Part shown: one piece after another, positions 27,590 to 36,909 of the stretch | How the letters are laid out: each line of letters opens with the position of its first letter | How positions within the stretch are numbered: position 1 is the stretch's first letter | Origin: [Flexibacter] sp. ATCC 35103 | GTDB taxonomy: Bacteria > Bacteroidota > Bacteroidia > Flavobacteriales > Flavobacteriaceae | Assembly (NCBI RefSeq): GCF_001975985.1 | Contig: NZ_MTQF01000003.1 | Span: forward strand, 58,901 to 121,022 | DNA: 62,122 bases | Direction of reading: 5' to 3' | Translations under genes and position numbers: made by a program | Notes under the pieces: generated by a model | The model's database searches: none | What the model was told of the DNA's origin: nothing | What the model saw: only the letters and a program-made list of their open reading frames with translations

Positions 27590-30500
27590 TTATTCTCCCA
27601 ACATCTCCATCAATTCCAAAGCTCTTTTGGTAGATTTTACATTCTCAAAAGTCAATAAAAGACGTAAACCGTTTGGTGTTTGCTTTTCTTTCATTTGACA
27701 AAGATTACTATATTTTTGTACAAATTGTAAAACCTTTCTAAACTTAGAAGACTGATAATAATCTGACTGTTGATCTGAGATAAAATAGCAAATCATTTTA
27801 CCTTTTTTCATCACCAATTTTTCTATACCTATGTTTGTGGCAATCCATTTGATGCGAATACTATTCATCAAAGCATTGGCACGCGGAGGCATTGGACCAA
27901 AACGGTCAATTAATTTATTTTGGAAAATAACTAATTCGGCTTCATTTTTCACAGAACCCAATTCGTTGTATAAACTCAAACGTTCGGTTACATTATTAAT
28001 ATATTCATCAGAAAATAAGAGCTCAAAATCAGTATCGATTTGTAGATCTTTTACGTATTCTTTGGTTTCAATATCATTCTCTTCCGGATATAAATCTTTG
28101 AATTCGTTTTCTTTTAATTCTTCGATGGCTTCGTTCATGATTTTTTGGTACGTGTCAAAACCAATTTCATTAATGAAACCACTTTGTTCGCCACCTAATA
28201 AATCTCCCGCACCACGAATCTCAAGATCTTTCATCGCAATGTTGAAACCACTTCCCAGTTCGCTAAATTGTTCCAATGCCTGAATACGTTTTCTCGCATC
28301 TTCGGTCATAGAAGAATATGGCGGACAGATGAAATAACAGAATGCTTTTTTGTTGCTTCGGCCAACTCGTCCACGCATTTGATGCAGATCTGATAATCCG
28401 AAATTATTGGCATTATTGATGAAAATCGTGTTGGCATTTGGCACATCCAAACCGCTTTCGATAATGGTTGTGGCTACCAAAACATCAAAGTCTCCATTCA
28501 TGAAACCTAACATCAGTTCCTCGAGTTTGGCGCCTTCCATTTGTCCGTGACCAATTCCGACTCTTGCATTTGGAACCAAACGCTGAATCATTCCGGCCAC
28601 TTCTTTTATATTTTCGATTCGGTTATTAATAAAGAAAACTTGTCCGTTTCGCTGAATTTCATACGAAATCGCATCACGAATTACTTCTTCATTAAAACCA
28701 ACAACATTTGTTTCTATAGGATAACGATTTGGCGGTGGCGTTGTAATTACCGATAAATCTCTTGCTGCCATTAACGAAAACTGAAGCGTTCTCGGGATTG
28801 GTGTTGCAGTTAAGGTCAACGTATCAACATTTGCCGCAATGGTTTTTAGTTTATCTTTTACGTTTACTCCAAACTTTTGTTCCTCATCGACAATCAATAA
28901 ACCTAAATCTTTAAAAACTACATTCTTATTTACCAATTGATGTGTCCCGATAACAATATCCAGTTTTCCTTCGGCTAAATCTTTTAGGGTTTGCGCTTTT
29001 TGTTTGGCAGTTCTAAATCGGTTTAAATAACCAATTGAAACCGGCATATCTTTTAATCTTTCAGTAAAAGTTCTGTAATGTTGATAAGCCAAAATAGTTG
29101 TCGGAACTAAAACAGCAACTTGTTTGCTATTATCTACTGCTTTAAAAGCAGCACGAATCGCAACTTCCGTTTTCCCGAAACCTACATCGCCACAAACCAA
29201 ACGATCCATCGGGCGATCGCTTTCCATATCGGCTTTTACTTCTGCAGTCGATTTAGTTTGATCCGGCGTATCTTCATAAATAAACGAACTTTCTAATTCG
29301 TTTTGTAAATAACTGTCCGGTGCAAACTGAAAACCTTTTTCCAATCTTCGTTTTGCATACAACTGAATCAGATTGAAGGCAATATGTTTGACGCGCGCCT
29401 TGGTTTTTTGTTTTAAAATTTTCCAGGCGTTCGATCCTAACTTATAAATTTTAGGCGGCGTTCCGTCTTTTCCGTTGTATTTCGAAATTTTATGAAGCGA
29501 GTGAATGCTTACATACACAATATCATTATCGGCATAAACCAGTTTTATGGCTTCCTGCGTTTTGCCTTCGACCTGAATTTTCTGCAATCCGCCAAACTTT
29601 CCAATTCCGTGGTCGATATGAGTTACATAATCGCCAACCGAAAGTGCGGTTAATTCTTTAAGCGTAATATTTTGCTTTTTAGAATAACCGTTTTTAATGT
29701 TGAATTTATGATAACGTTCAAAAATCTGGTGATCTGTATAAACGGTAATTTGATTTTCTTCGTCGATAAAACCTTGGTATAAAGGCAGTACAACGGTATG
29801 ATATTGCTTGCGAATATTCTCTGAATTAGCTTCGTCTAAAGTTTCGAAAATATCGTGAAAACGTTTTGCCTGCGTTTCATTAGAACAGAACAAATAATTC
29901 TTGTATCCGTTGAAATGATTGTCGCTTAAATTATTCAGCAGCAAATCAAATTGTTTATTGAAAGAGGGCTGTGGCTGAATATGAAAATCGAACGTTTTTG
30001 TGGTTTTAAAAATGGGTTTTGAAGCCAATTCTACAACCGAAAAATCTAAAGCACGTTTGATAAACGAAGCCTGATTTAAAAATAATTGTTCCGGCGTGGC
30101 GTGTTTTATTTCGCCCGAAAGCTTCTCAAAAGCTTCTTCTGCCCTAGCAAATTGTTTGTCTAACTGACTAAAAAGTCCGTCTGTATTTTGAATAAAAAGA
30201 ACCGTTTTCTCAGCAATATAATCTAAGAAACTTTCACGATTTTCCTGAAATATCTTGTTTTCGACATTCGGAATTATCGTGATTTTTTTATGGGTTTCTA
30301 CAGATAATTGCGTTTCGACATCGAAGCTTCTGATACTATCTACTTCGTTACCAAAAAACTCAATTCTGTACGGATGATCGTTAGAAAATGAAAACACATC
30401 GACAATACCTCCACGAACCGAAAATTCGCCCGGTTCTGTAATAAAATCAACTCTTTTGAATTCGTATTCGAACAAAACTTCGTTGATAAAATCGATCGAA

Positions 30501-30955
30501 ATTTTATCGTTCAAAGCGACTTTCAACGTGTTTTTGTCTAATTGCTGGCGCGTCACTACTTTCTCAAAAAGAGCTTCAGGATACGTAACAATTATGGCTG
30601 GTTTTTTGCGGGAATTAATTCGGTTTAAAACCTCAGCACGCAATAAAACGTTGGCATTATCTGTTTCATCAACCTGATAAGGGCGGCGAAATGAAGCAGG
30701 ATAAAACAAAACATCCTGTTCACCAATCATTTGTTCGAGATCGTTCAAATAATAAGCGGCTTCTTCTTTATTGTCTAAAACAATTAAAAAAGGCAACTCG
30801 GTCTTTTTAAAAACTGCACGAATTACAAATGAAACTGCAGATCCTAACAATCCGTTAAGATGCATTTTTATCTGATTTTGTTCTAATAATTGTGTGGCAA
30901 TCTGCTGATTTTTTGGCAGATTATCATACATGGTATATAAGGCGTTTTTACTCAA
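27590..30955 (-). CDS. mfd: Transcription-repair coupling factor
   Basis: A 1121-residue Mfd protein, which removes RNA polymerase stalled at DNA damage and recruits UvrA. The domains are a UvrB-like N-terminal module (about 1-330), a CarD-like RNA polymerase interaction domain (about 438-500, LSVGDYVTHIDHGIGKFGG), and a superfamily 2 helicase core. The Walker A motif GDVGFGKTE lies near residue 590; DEEQ, LTATPIPRTL and RGRVGRS also mark the helicase core. A C-terminal TRCF domain follows (about 970-1090). The length is normal. The small lipoprotein gene ends 18 nt upstream, so the two may be co-transcribed. Confidence 0.98.
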   Translation of the reverse strand: MSKNALYTMYDNLPKNQQIATQLLEQNQIKMHLNGLLGSAVSFVIRAVFKKTELPFLIVLDNKEEAAYYLNDLEQMIGEQDVLFYPASFRRPYQVDETDNANVLLRAEVLNRINSRKKPAIIVTYPEALFEKVVTRQQLDKNTLKVALNDKISIDFINEVLFEYEFKRVDFITEPGEFSVRGGIVDVFSFSNDHPYRIEFFGNEVDSIRSFDVETQLSVETHKKITIIPNVENKIFQENRESFLDYIAEKTVLFIQNTDGLFSQLDKQFARAEEAFEKLSGEIKHATPEQLFLNQASFIKRALDFSVVELASKPIFKTTKTFDFHIQPQPSFNKQFDLLLNNLSDNHFNGYKNYLFCSNETQAKRFHDIFETLDEANSENIRKQYHTVVLPLYQGFIDEENQITVYTDHQIFERYHKFNIKNGYSKKQNITLKELTALSVGDYVTHIDHGIGKFGGLQKIQVEGKTQEAIKLVYADNDIVYVSIHSLHKISKYNGKDGTPPKIYKLGSNAWKILKQKTKARVKHIAFNLIQLYAKRRLEKGFQFAPDSYLQNELESSFIYEDTPDQTKSTAEVKADMESDRPMDRLVCGDVGFGKTEVAIRAAFKAVDNSKQVAVLVPTTILAYQHYRTFTERLKDMPVSIGYLNRFRTAKQKAQTLKDLAEGKLDIVIGTHQLVNKNVVFKDLGLLIVDEEQKFGVNVKDKLKTIAANVDTLTLTATPIPRTLQFSLMAARDLSVITTPPPNRYPIETNVVGFNEEVIRDAISYEIQRNGQVFFINNRIENIKEVAGMIQRLVPNARVGIGHGQMEGAKLEELMLGFMNGDFDVLVATTIIESGLDVPNANTIFINNANNFGLSDLHQMRGRVGRSNKKAFCYFICPPYSSMTEDARKRIQALEQFSELGSGFNIAMKDLEIRGAGDLLGGEQSGFINEIGFDTYQKIMNEAIEELKENEFKDLYPEENDIETKEYVKDLQIDTDFELLFSDEYINNVTERLSLYNELGSVKNEAELVIFQNKLIDRFGPMPPRANALMNSIRIKWIATNIGIEKLVMKKGKMICYFISDQQSDYYQSSKFRKVLQFVQKYSNLCQMKEKQTPNGLRLLLTFENVKSTKRALELMEMLGE

Positions 30956-30973
30956 CTTGTAGTGTATTTTGAT

Positions 30974-31573
30974 CTATTTGTCTTCCAGGAGCGGGTCTTT
31001 TTTTGTATTAGGAATCGCACGTGTTGTATCTAACATTTTTAAGAAATCTTCTTCTCCTTGTTCTTTCGGAATCTTGCTTTTTACAATAATATTATCCATT
31101 TGTCTTTCCAGAGAAACTAATTCTTTATTGATTTCCCCTATTAAAAAAGTCACTTTTTCAGATGGAATTTGATTTAAGTGAATGAATAAATCCATCATTT
31201 TTATTTTGGTAATCAAAATAGAGATTCGGCTTTTTATCGCAGGAACATTAAATTCTGAAGGAATATTTTCGTTTAAAGCCATTGCTTTTTTAGCAATCGC
31301 AGTTGACTTTTTTTGGAACGCTCCAATTGTTTTTCTTGGTTTATCTCCAATTTCTTTTAAAAAATCGCGCCATTCATTCCAGGAACTTGCTTTTTGTTCT
31401 GAAATTTCATTGATAGGTTCGTCAATAAATACCCAGCCTTTATTGATATTATCAAAAATAACTTCCTTTTTTTTAGCTTCTTTTTCATTTTCGGCACGAC
31501 GTTTTTCATCTTCATTCTGACATGAATTCAACACAAAAACAAAAAGTAGAAAAAGAGATATTTTATATTTCAT
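30974..31573 (-). CDS. Hypothetical lipoprotein
   Basis: I do not recognise a family. From the start at 31573 it has 199 residues with a lipoprotein signal peptide (MKYKISLFLLFVFVLNSC, Cys18). A charged helical segment follows (about 21-45, rich in Lys/Glu), which could be coiled-coil, and the rest is predicted helical. An ATG 12 nt upstream is less likely because it lengthens the signal. It is 18 nt upstream of mfd on the same strand, so co-transcription is likely; a functional link is not implied. Confidence 0.75.
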   Translation of the reverse strand: MKYKISLFLLFVFVLNSCQNEDEKRRAENEKEAKKKEVIFDNINKGWVFIDEPINEISEQKASSWNEWRDFLKEIGDKPRKTIGAFQKKSTAIAKKAMALNENIPSEFNVPAIKSRISILITKIKMMDLFIHLNQIPSEKVTFLIGEINKELVSLERQMDNIIVKSKIPKEQGEEDFLKMLDTTRAIPNTKKDPLLEDK

Positions 31574-31670
31574 TTGGTAAAACATTAAGCTACAAAGTTA
31601 CAAAGTAAATTTACAATTACGAATGCTGTTTTTTGCTAAAGATTCTATAAATCATGGTTATTTATTTTGC

Positions 31671-31905
31671 CCACAGATTTGGCTGATTAAACGGATTAAC
31701 GCGGATTACTTTTTTAAATCTTTATCTGAAAAATTTTACCGCAAAGTGCGTAAAGGTTTTTTTAAATCGCGCAAAGTCGCAGAGCCGCAAAGTTTTTTCT
31801 TTTTAAGTTTTTCTTTGCGGCTCTGCGACTTTGCGCGAAATAAATTAGCGAACTTTGCGGTAAAAAACAACCTGCGTTAATCCGTTTAATCAGCCAAATC
31901 TGTGG
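31671..31905. repeat. 235-bp nested perfect inverted repeat
   Basis: Three sets of perfect arms are nested: 31671-31702 with 31874-31905 (32 nt), 31734-31747 with 31852-31865 (14 nt), and 31767-31792 with 31813-31838 (26 nt). The outer arm contains GGCTGATTAAACGGATTAAC and the inner arm CGCAAAGTCGCAGAGCCGCA. It lies in the otherwise gene-free gap 31574-32059 and can form a long cruciform or RNA hairpin. Confidence 0.9.
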
Positions 31906-32030
31906 CTAAATTCATCTTTAAATTAAAACCTGCAATAATACACTCACAGAGAATAATCCAAAAAACGAACTTCATCATTGTTAAATTTATAATTTGTTAT
32001 TCTGAAAAGTAAAAATATTTGCGAAAACGT

Positions 32031-32038
32031 TATATTTG
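32031..32038 (+). promoter_or_regulatory. -7 box upstream of the threonine dehydrogenase gene
   Basis: TATATTTG fits the Bacteroidota -7 consensus and is 21 nt before the start codon. No well-placed TTTG -33 element was found. Confidence 0.4.
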
Positions 32039-32059
32039 CGTATCTAAAAAACAACACAA

Positions 32060-33001
32060 ATGAATCCAAAAATATTGATCATTGGCGCTTGCGGTCAAAT
32101 TGGGACAGAACTGACTCAAAAACTGCGTAAATTATACGGAACAGACAATGTAATTGCTTCTGATATTCGAAAATTAAATACTGACGTTGTTAATTCAGGT
32201 CCGTTTGAAGTGGTCAATGCTTTAGATTTCAATCAAATCGAACATCTTGTCGAAGTACATCAAATTACAGATATTTATTTGATGGCGGCACTTTTATCGG
32301 CTACAGCCGAAAAAAATCCTGCATTTGCGTGGGACTTAAATATGAATTCTTTATTTCATGTTTTGAATTTGGCTAAAGCAAAAAAGATAAAAAAGATTTT
32401 CTGGCCTTCAAGTATTGCTGTTTTTGGACCAACAACTCCAAAAGAAAATACGCCTCAGTATACGGTTATGGAACCTTCTACGGTTTACGGAATCAGTAAA
32501 CAAGCGGGAGAAAGATGGTGCGAATACTATCATAATATTTATGGAGTTGATGTTCGAAGCATCCGTTATCCTGGTTTAATTAGCTGGTCTACACCTCCGG
32601 GTGGCGGAACTACAGATTATGCTGTTGATATTTTCTATAAGGCGATTGCTGATAAAAAATACGAATGCTTTTTATCGTCTGAAACTAAAATGCCAATGAT
32701 GTATATGGATGATGCAATTGATGCGACCATTAATATCATGCAGGCACCGGCCGAGAAAATAAAAATACATTCTTCATACAATTTAGCGGCAATGAGTTTT
32801 ACGCCTACTGAAATTGCTAATGAAATCAAAAAACATATTCCTGAATTTACGATTACTTATGAGCCAGATTTCCGTCAGAAAATTGCAGATAGCTGGCCAG
32901 CAAGTATTGATGATACTGAAGCCAGAAAAGACTGGGACTGGAAACATACTTTTGATCTTGAATCGATGACAAAGGATATGCTCGATCATTTAGCTAAATA
33001 A
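32060..33001 (+). CDS. SDR-type L-threonine 3-dehydrogenase (NAD-dependent epimerase family)
   Basis: A 313-residue extended short-chain dehydrogenase. The NAD-binding motif is GACGQIGTEL (residues 9-18) and the active site is Ser117/Ser118 with Tyr143 and Lys147 (YGISK). The stretch RYPGLISWSTPPGGGTTDYA resembles what I recall of SDR-type L-threonine dehydrogenases rather than sugar epimerases; these oxidise threonine to 2-amino-3-ketobutyrate. The gene stands alone between the nested palindrome and a strong bidirectional terminator. A sugar-nucleotide epimerase is the less likely alternative. Confidence 0.85.
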   Translation: MNPKILIIGACGQIGTELTQKLRKLYGTDNVIASDIRKLNTDVVNSGPFEVVNALDFNQIEHLVEVHQITDIYLMAALLSATAEKNPAFAWDLNMNSLFHVLNLAKAKKIKKIFWPSSIAVFGPTTPKENTPQYTVMEPSTVYGISKQAGERWCEYYHNIYGVDVRSIRYPGLISWSTPPGGGTTDYAVDIFYKAIADKKYECFLSSETKMPMMYMDDAIDATINIMQAPAEKIKIHSSYNLAAMSFTPTEIANEIKKHIPEFTITYEPDFRQKIADSWPASIDDTEARKDWDWKHTFDLESMTKDMLDHLAK

Positions 33002-33020
33002 TCCTAAGATATAAAAATAA

Positions 33021-33057
33021 AAAAGTCTCGTTTAGTAATTAAACGAGACTTTTTTTA
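33021..33057. terminator. Bidirectional terminator
   Basis: AAAAGTCTCGTTTA pairs with the complementary TTAAACGAGACTTTT, with A and T runs on both sides. It lies between the convergent dehydrogenase (+) and M1 peptidase (-) genes. Confidence 0.9.
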
Positions 33058-33073
33058 TGGAGTTTAATAAAGC

Positions 33074-34957
33074 TTATTTCACTTCAAAAACATTATTTGC
33101 AGGTTTTACATCTGCCATTAATCCGCTTGGATCGATAATGATTTTTTTGATCGCCGTTTTATTTTTATCAATTGTAAAACTGTAGTTGGATTGCGCCCAC
33201 GCCCAATCAGCTAAAACTGTTCTTTTTGCATCCGGGTTTGGATTTGGTTTAATGAAATTCATCATTCTTAACGGAATGTAGAAAGTTTCAGAAGTTCCAT
33301 CTGTATATTGTACTGTTAAATCTATTGGCATTGGCATTCTACCTATTCTTTCTAAACTTACAGTTGTTTTTCCTGCATTATCTGCTACATCTTTGATTCC
33401 GTAATCAATTGTATTGGTCGTTTCTGTCCAGTCGATTAAATACCAGTCTAACTCAGCTCCCGAAACTCTTTCTGCTGTTCTTTTAATATCGTTTGGAGTT
33501 GGGTGTTTGAATTTGAAATCGTTAAAATATCTTTTTAAAGTGGCATCAACATTCTCTTTTCCAATTACATATTCTAATTGCGATAAAAAGATACTTCCTT
33601 TTACATAAGCTGAAATACTGTACGGTCTGTTTTCGTCGTAACGATCACCATGAGTTCCCTGAGGCTGTTCTTTACCGGAATTTACTAATTGATAATATGC
33701 TGTATAATTCCCTTTAAACGGATTTACTTCTTTTTTATCTCCTTTTAATTCATTCAAAGCGCTGTCTTCGATGTAGGTTGTAAAACCTTCATCCATCCAT
33801 GGGTGTTTTGACTCGTTTGAAGCTAGAATATGCTGAAACCAGGAATGTCCTAATTCGTGTGTTGCAGTTCCCAGAATTCCCTGAAGTGTTCCGTTTCCTA
33901 ACATCAAAGTACACATTGCATACTCCATTCCGCCATCTCCACCCTGAATAAATGAGTATTGTTTGTACGGATAAGCCCCAACTCTATTGTTGTAATAATC
34001 CATCACTTTTATCATTAAAGGCTCTAATTGTTTCCAATTTTCAGTTGTTTTTGGATTGTTCTTGTAAAAGAAATGCAAATCGACATCATTGGGTCCTTTT
34101 ACAATATCATGCGTATATTCTTTGTCTGCGGCCCAGGTAAAATCATGAACGTTTGGCGCAATAAAATGCCATGTTAATGTTTTTGCTTTCTTAGGATAAG
34201 TTACGGTGACACCGGCATCTTCATAACCGTGACCAATTTCGTTTTTGTCTTGTAAATATCCTGAACCTCCAATAGTATAATCTTTATCGATTGTAATTTT
34301 TACATCAAAATTACCCCAAACACCGTGAAATTCTCTTGCAATGTAAGGATCTGCGTGCCATCCTTCAAAATCAAATTCGGCCAATTTAGGATACCATTGT
34401 GACATTGACAATTCTACCCCTTCAGAATTATTGCGTCCTGAACGGCGAACTTGTACCGGCACTTGTCCGTCAAAATCTAATGTAAAAATTGTTTTCGAAT
34501 TTGGTAAGATTGGTTTAGCCAGAGTTACTTCAAGAATGGTTCCTGAAGTTCTTGTTTGAGCTGTCACGCCATCTTGTTTGAAATTAGTGATTTTTAGAAA
34601 TCCAATTTCGTTTGGTTTTAAGGTTTCAATTCGGCTTTGTTTTGTTTCCTTCCCTTCAGCATCTTTTACTTTGGTTACCATTCTTCCGTCCGGATCTTTT
34701 ATCGTATGCAGGCGGGCATCCATTTCGCTTCCCGGCTGAAAAGCATTTGGAAATAAATGATAGAATACCTTTTTTAAAGTATCAGAAGAATTATTGGTAT
34801 ACACCAATTCTTGTTTTCCTTTGTATTGATAGTTTTTTACATCCATCGAAACCTCCATTTTGTAATCAGCATGTTGTTGCCAATATGGGGCACTTTGGGC
34901 AAATGCCGAGTTTAGGCCTAAACTCAAAAAAGAAAATAGTATAATTTTACGCATCAT
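33074..34957 (-). CDS. M1-family metallopeptidase
   Basis: A 627-residue exported zinc peptidase. A signal peptide (MMRKIILFSFLSLGLNSAFAQ) is followed by an N-terminal beta domain and the gluzincin core. The zinc site is His367-Glu-x-x-His371 (THELGHSW) with the third ligand Glu390 (WMDEGFTTY), the HExxH-x18-E spacing of M1. GGMEYAMCTL just upstream corresponds to the M1 substrate-binding GxMEN motif with a change to GGMEYA. It probably trims peptides in the periplasm. It lies downstream of the S8 peptidase gene, separated by a terminator hairpin. Confidence 0.93.
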   Translation of the reverse strand: MMRKIILFSFLSLGLNSAFAQSAPYWQQHADYKMEVSMDVKNYQYKGKQELVYTNNSSDTLKKVFYHLFPNAFQPGSEMDARLHTIKDPDGRMVTKVKDAEGKETKQSRIETLKPNEIGFLKITNFKQDGVTAQTRTSGTILEVTLAKPILPNSKTIFTLDFDGQVPVQVRRSGRNNSEGVELSMSQWYPKLAEFDFEGWHADPYIAREFHGVWGNFDVKITIDKDYTIGGSGYLQDKNEIGHGYEDAGVTVTYPKKAKTLTWHFIAPNVHDFTWAADKEYTHDIVKGPNDVDLHFFYKNNPKTTENWKQLEPLMIKVMDYYNNRVGAYPYKQYSFIQGGDGGMEYAMCTLMLGNGTLQGILGTATHELGHSWFQHILASNESKHPWMDEGFTTYIEDSALNELKGDKKEVNPFKGNYTAYYQLVNSGKEQPQGTHGDRYDENRPYSISAYVKGSIFLSQLEYVIGKENVDATLKRYFNDFKFKHPTPNDIKRTAERVSGAELDWYLIDWTETTNTIDYGIKDVADNAGKTTVSLERIGRMPMPIDLTVQYTDGTSETFYIPLRMMNFIKPNPNPDAKRTVLADWAWAQSNYSFTIDKNKTAIKKIIIDPSGLMADVKPANNVFEVK

Positions 34958-34965
34958 TTTTTCAA

Positions 34966-34994
34966 TAAAAATGGAAGAGCAATAGCTCTTCCAT
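34966..34994 (-). terminator. Terminator of the S8 peptidase gene
   Basis: ATGGAAGAGC (34971-34980) pairs with GCTCTTCCAT (34985-34994) around a 4-nt loop. On the minus strand the stem is followed by TTTTA, giving a rho-independent terminator. Confidence 0.75.
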
Positions 34995-35015
34995 TAGGTT
35001 AATATGTGTGTTGTT

Positions 35016-36632
35016 TTATTTTTTAGACATTTTTTCTGCCATTAATAAAGCATTATAAGCATTGACCATTTTACCTGTTCTTGAAGTTTCAGAAACTGGT
35101 TTTGATTCATGATCTCCTCCTAAAACTACTGTTGCAGGAAGCGCTACTCCAGAATCCATAAGGATTTGTTTTACCTGAGCTGCTTTTAGTTTTGGATAAT
35201 ATGAACGTATCAATGCAGCAACTCCTGCTGCGTTTGGAGATGCCATTGAAGTTCCTTGTAAATATTTGTATTTATTATTTGGTACTGTTGCATAAATTTC
35301 TTCTCCCGGAGCAAATACATCTACATTTATTTTTCCGAAATTTGAAAATGCAGCTACTACATTTTCTCCATATGCTTTGTTGATTGCACCAATTGTAATG
35401 ACGTTGTTTGTAAATTCTTTAACGTTATCTTCAGAATCATTTGGGTAATTGATGTTTTCTGTTTTATCGATATCATACCCGTCGTTTCCTGCTGCATGTA
35501 CAATTAAAACATCTTTTTTGGCAGCATATTTTATAGCTTCATAAACCCATTTTTTATGAGGAGAAAAACTTTTTCCAAAACTTCCGTTGATTACTTTTGC
35601 TCCATTATCAACTGCATAACGAATTGCCAAAGCGATATCTTTATCATACTCATCTCCGTCCGGAACGGCTCTAACAGTTAAGATTTCTACATTGTTTGAA
35701 ACACCGTCTCCGCCTAAATTATTCCCGCGAACCTGTGCAATAATTCCGGCAACGTGAGTTCCGTGAAGTGCTTTTTCTTTATCAGGACCAAAAACTACAT
35801 TATTTCCGTAATGAGCATCTTTAATATCATCCGGATTATCACCAACGATTTTTCTTCCGTCATAATCTTTATTCAAATTATAATTGAACTGATCGTAAAC
35901 AGATTCTCTATAATCTTCTAACTCTGCTTCCGGATCAAAAGTAGGTCCGGCGTTTGTCAGGATTTGAGTCATAATCATTTTACTTCTTGAAACTTTTGGA
36001 TCTGTTGAAGTAATAGCACTTAAATCTTCTAATTTATAAGATGTTTTATTTAACTCTTTTTTTATAGTATTATGAACATCTATTAAAAAATCTACTTGTT
36101 CTTTGTCTTCTACAACTTTTTTAGATTTCTCTTCATATTGTGCCAAAGCATTTTTGTACGCTGCAGAACCGTCATCACCTTTTTTTATAATACGGGTTAA
36201 TTCAAGGTTTTCATGAACGGCGTCTCCAAGAAAATTCCATCCGTGTACGTCATCAATAAAACCATTTTTATCATCATCGATTCCGTTACCCGGAATTTCT
36301 TTAGGATTTGTCCAGATCATTCCCTGTAAATCCGGATGCTCGATATCAACTCCTGAGTCTACTATACCTACAATTACTTTTACACCTTTTTTTCCCTGCA
36401 ATAATTCGGCATAAGCCTTATCAACACTCATTCCCGGAATTGAATCTTTGACTAAATCAAGATGACTCCATCTTTTTAATTCATTCTCGCTAAGGGGTGC
36501 TTTTTTTACAATTGCCATTGGAGCAATAAGAGGCTCTCTTGGCGTTGAAACTTGCGCTTGTACAGTAGCGCTACAACCTGCTAAAACAAGTAATGCAAAA
36601 GCAGATAAAGTATTTATTTTTATAGGACTCAT
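35016..36632 (-). CDS. S8 subtilisin-family serine peptidase (lipoprotein)
   Basis: A 538-residue subtilase with a complete triad: Asp92 (GIVDSGVDIEHPDLQG), His290 (HGTHVAGI) and Ser462 (GTSMASPNAAG). The oxyanion Asn is probably in HAAGNDGYD. The lipobox VLAGC gives Cys20, so it is predicted to be a lipoprotein. An insertion of about 150 residues separates the Asp and His motifs, which I associate with related flavobacterial subtilases. There is no T9SS signal. It is divergent from the first leucine-rich-repeat gene across a 277-bp region. Confidence 0.93.
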   Translation of the reverse strand: MSPIKINTLSAFALLVLAGCSATVQAQVSTPREPLIAPMAIVKKAPLSENELKRWSHLDLVKDSIPGMSVDKAYAELLQGKKGVKVIVGIVDSGVDIEHPDLQGMIWTNPKEIPGNGIDDDKNGFIDDVHGWNFLGDAVHENLELTRIIKKGDDGSAAYKNALAQYEEKSKKVVEDKEQVDFLIDVHNTIKKELNKTSYKLEDLSAITSTDPKVSRSKMIMTQILTNAGPTFDPEAELEDYRESVYDQFNYNLNKDYDGRKIVGDNPDDIKDAHYGNNVVFGPDKEKALHGTHVAGIIAQVRGNNLGGDGVSNNVEILTVRAVPDGDEYDKDIALAIRYAVDNGAKVINGSFGKSFSPHKKWVYEAIKYAAKKDVLIVHAAGNDGYDIDKTENINYPNDSEDNVKEFTNNVITIGAINKAYGENVVAAFSNFGKINVDVFAPGEEIYATVPNNKYKYLQGTSMASPNAAGVAALIRSYYPKLKAAQVKQILMDSGVALPATVVLGGDHESKPVSETSRTGKMVNAYNALLMAEKMSKK

Positions 36633-36839
36633 CTATCTATTTTTAATAAAAGTTAAAATATGCGCCTAAATTATGATTTTTTGTTACATAAAACTAACGA
36701 TTAACACTGTGTTATGATTTTTGTTTTAATATTTAAGAACTTCAAAAACTTTGTAATACGGATCAATTTGTTATACCTTATAATAAAGGTCAGACAAATA
36801 GCTAATGATGAATCAGGATCAAAAACGAGAATTAATTTA

Positions 36840-36884
36840 GTACGTCTTTCCGTAATAAAATTCCAAATGTAAATTGTATACTTG
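36840..36884 (+). promoter_or_regulatory. Shared operator-promoter of the LRR family, copy 1
   Basis: GTACG-TCTTTC-CGTAA (36840-36855), 21 nt, then TATACTTG (36877-36884), 25 nt before the start. It is one of five copies with the same 16-bp inverted repeat and exact 21-nt spacing. The left arm here is one base off. Confidence 0.75.
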
Positions 36885-36909
36885 TAGTTCCAAATTCTAA
36901 ATTTAATTT

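Noticed and set aside
27831..28283. A 150-residue open frame on the plus strand
   Set aside because: It is antisense to the conserved C-terminal half of mfd and has no recognisable motif.
31623..31880. A possible 85-residue coding region on the plus strand
   Set aside because: It lies almost wholly inside the 235-bp nested inverted repeat, and its composition simply reflects the repeat; no family resemblance.
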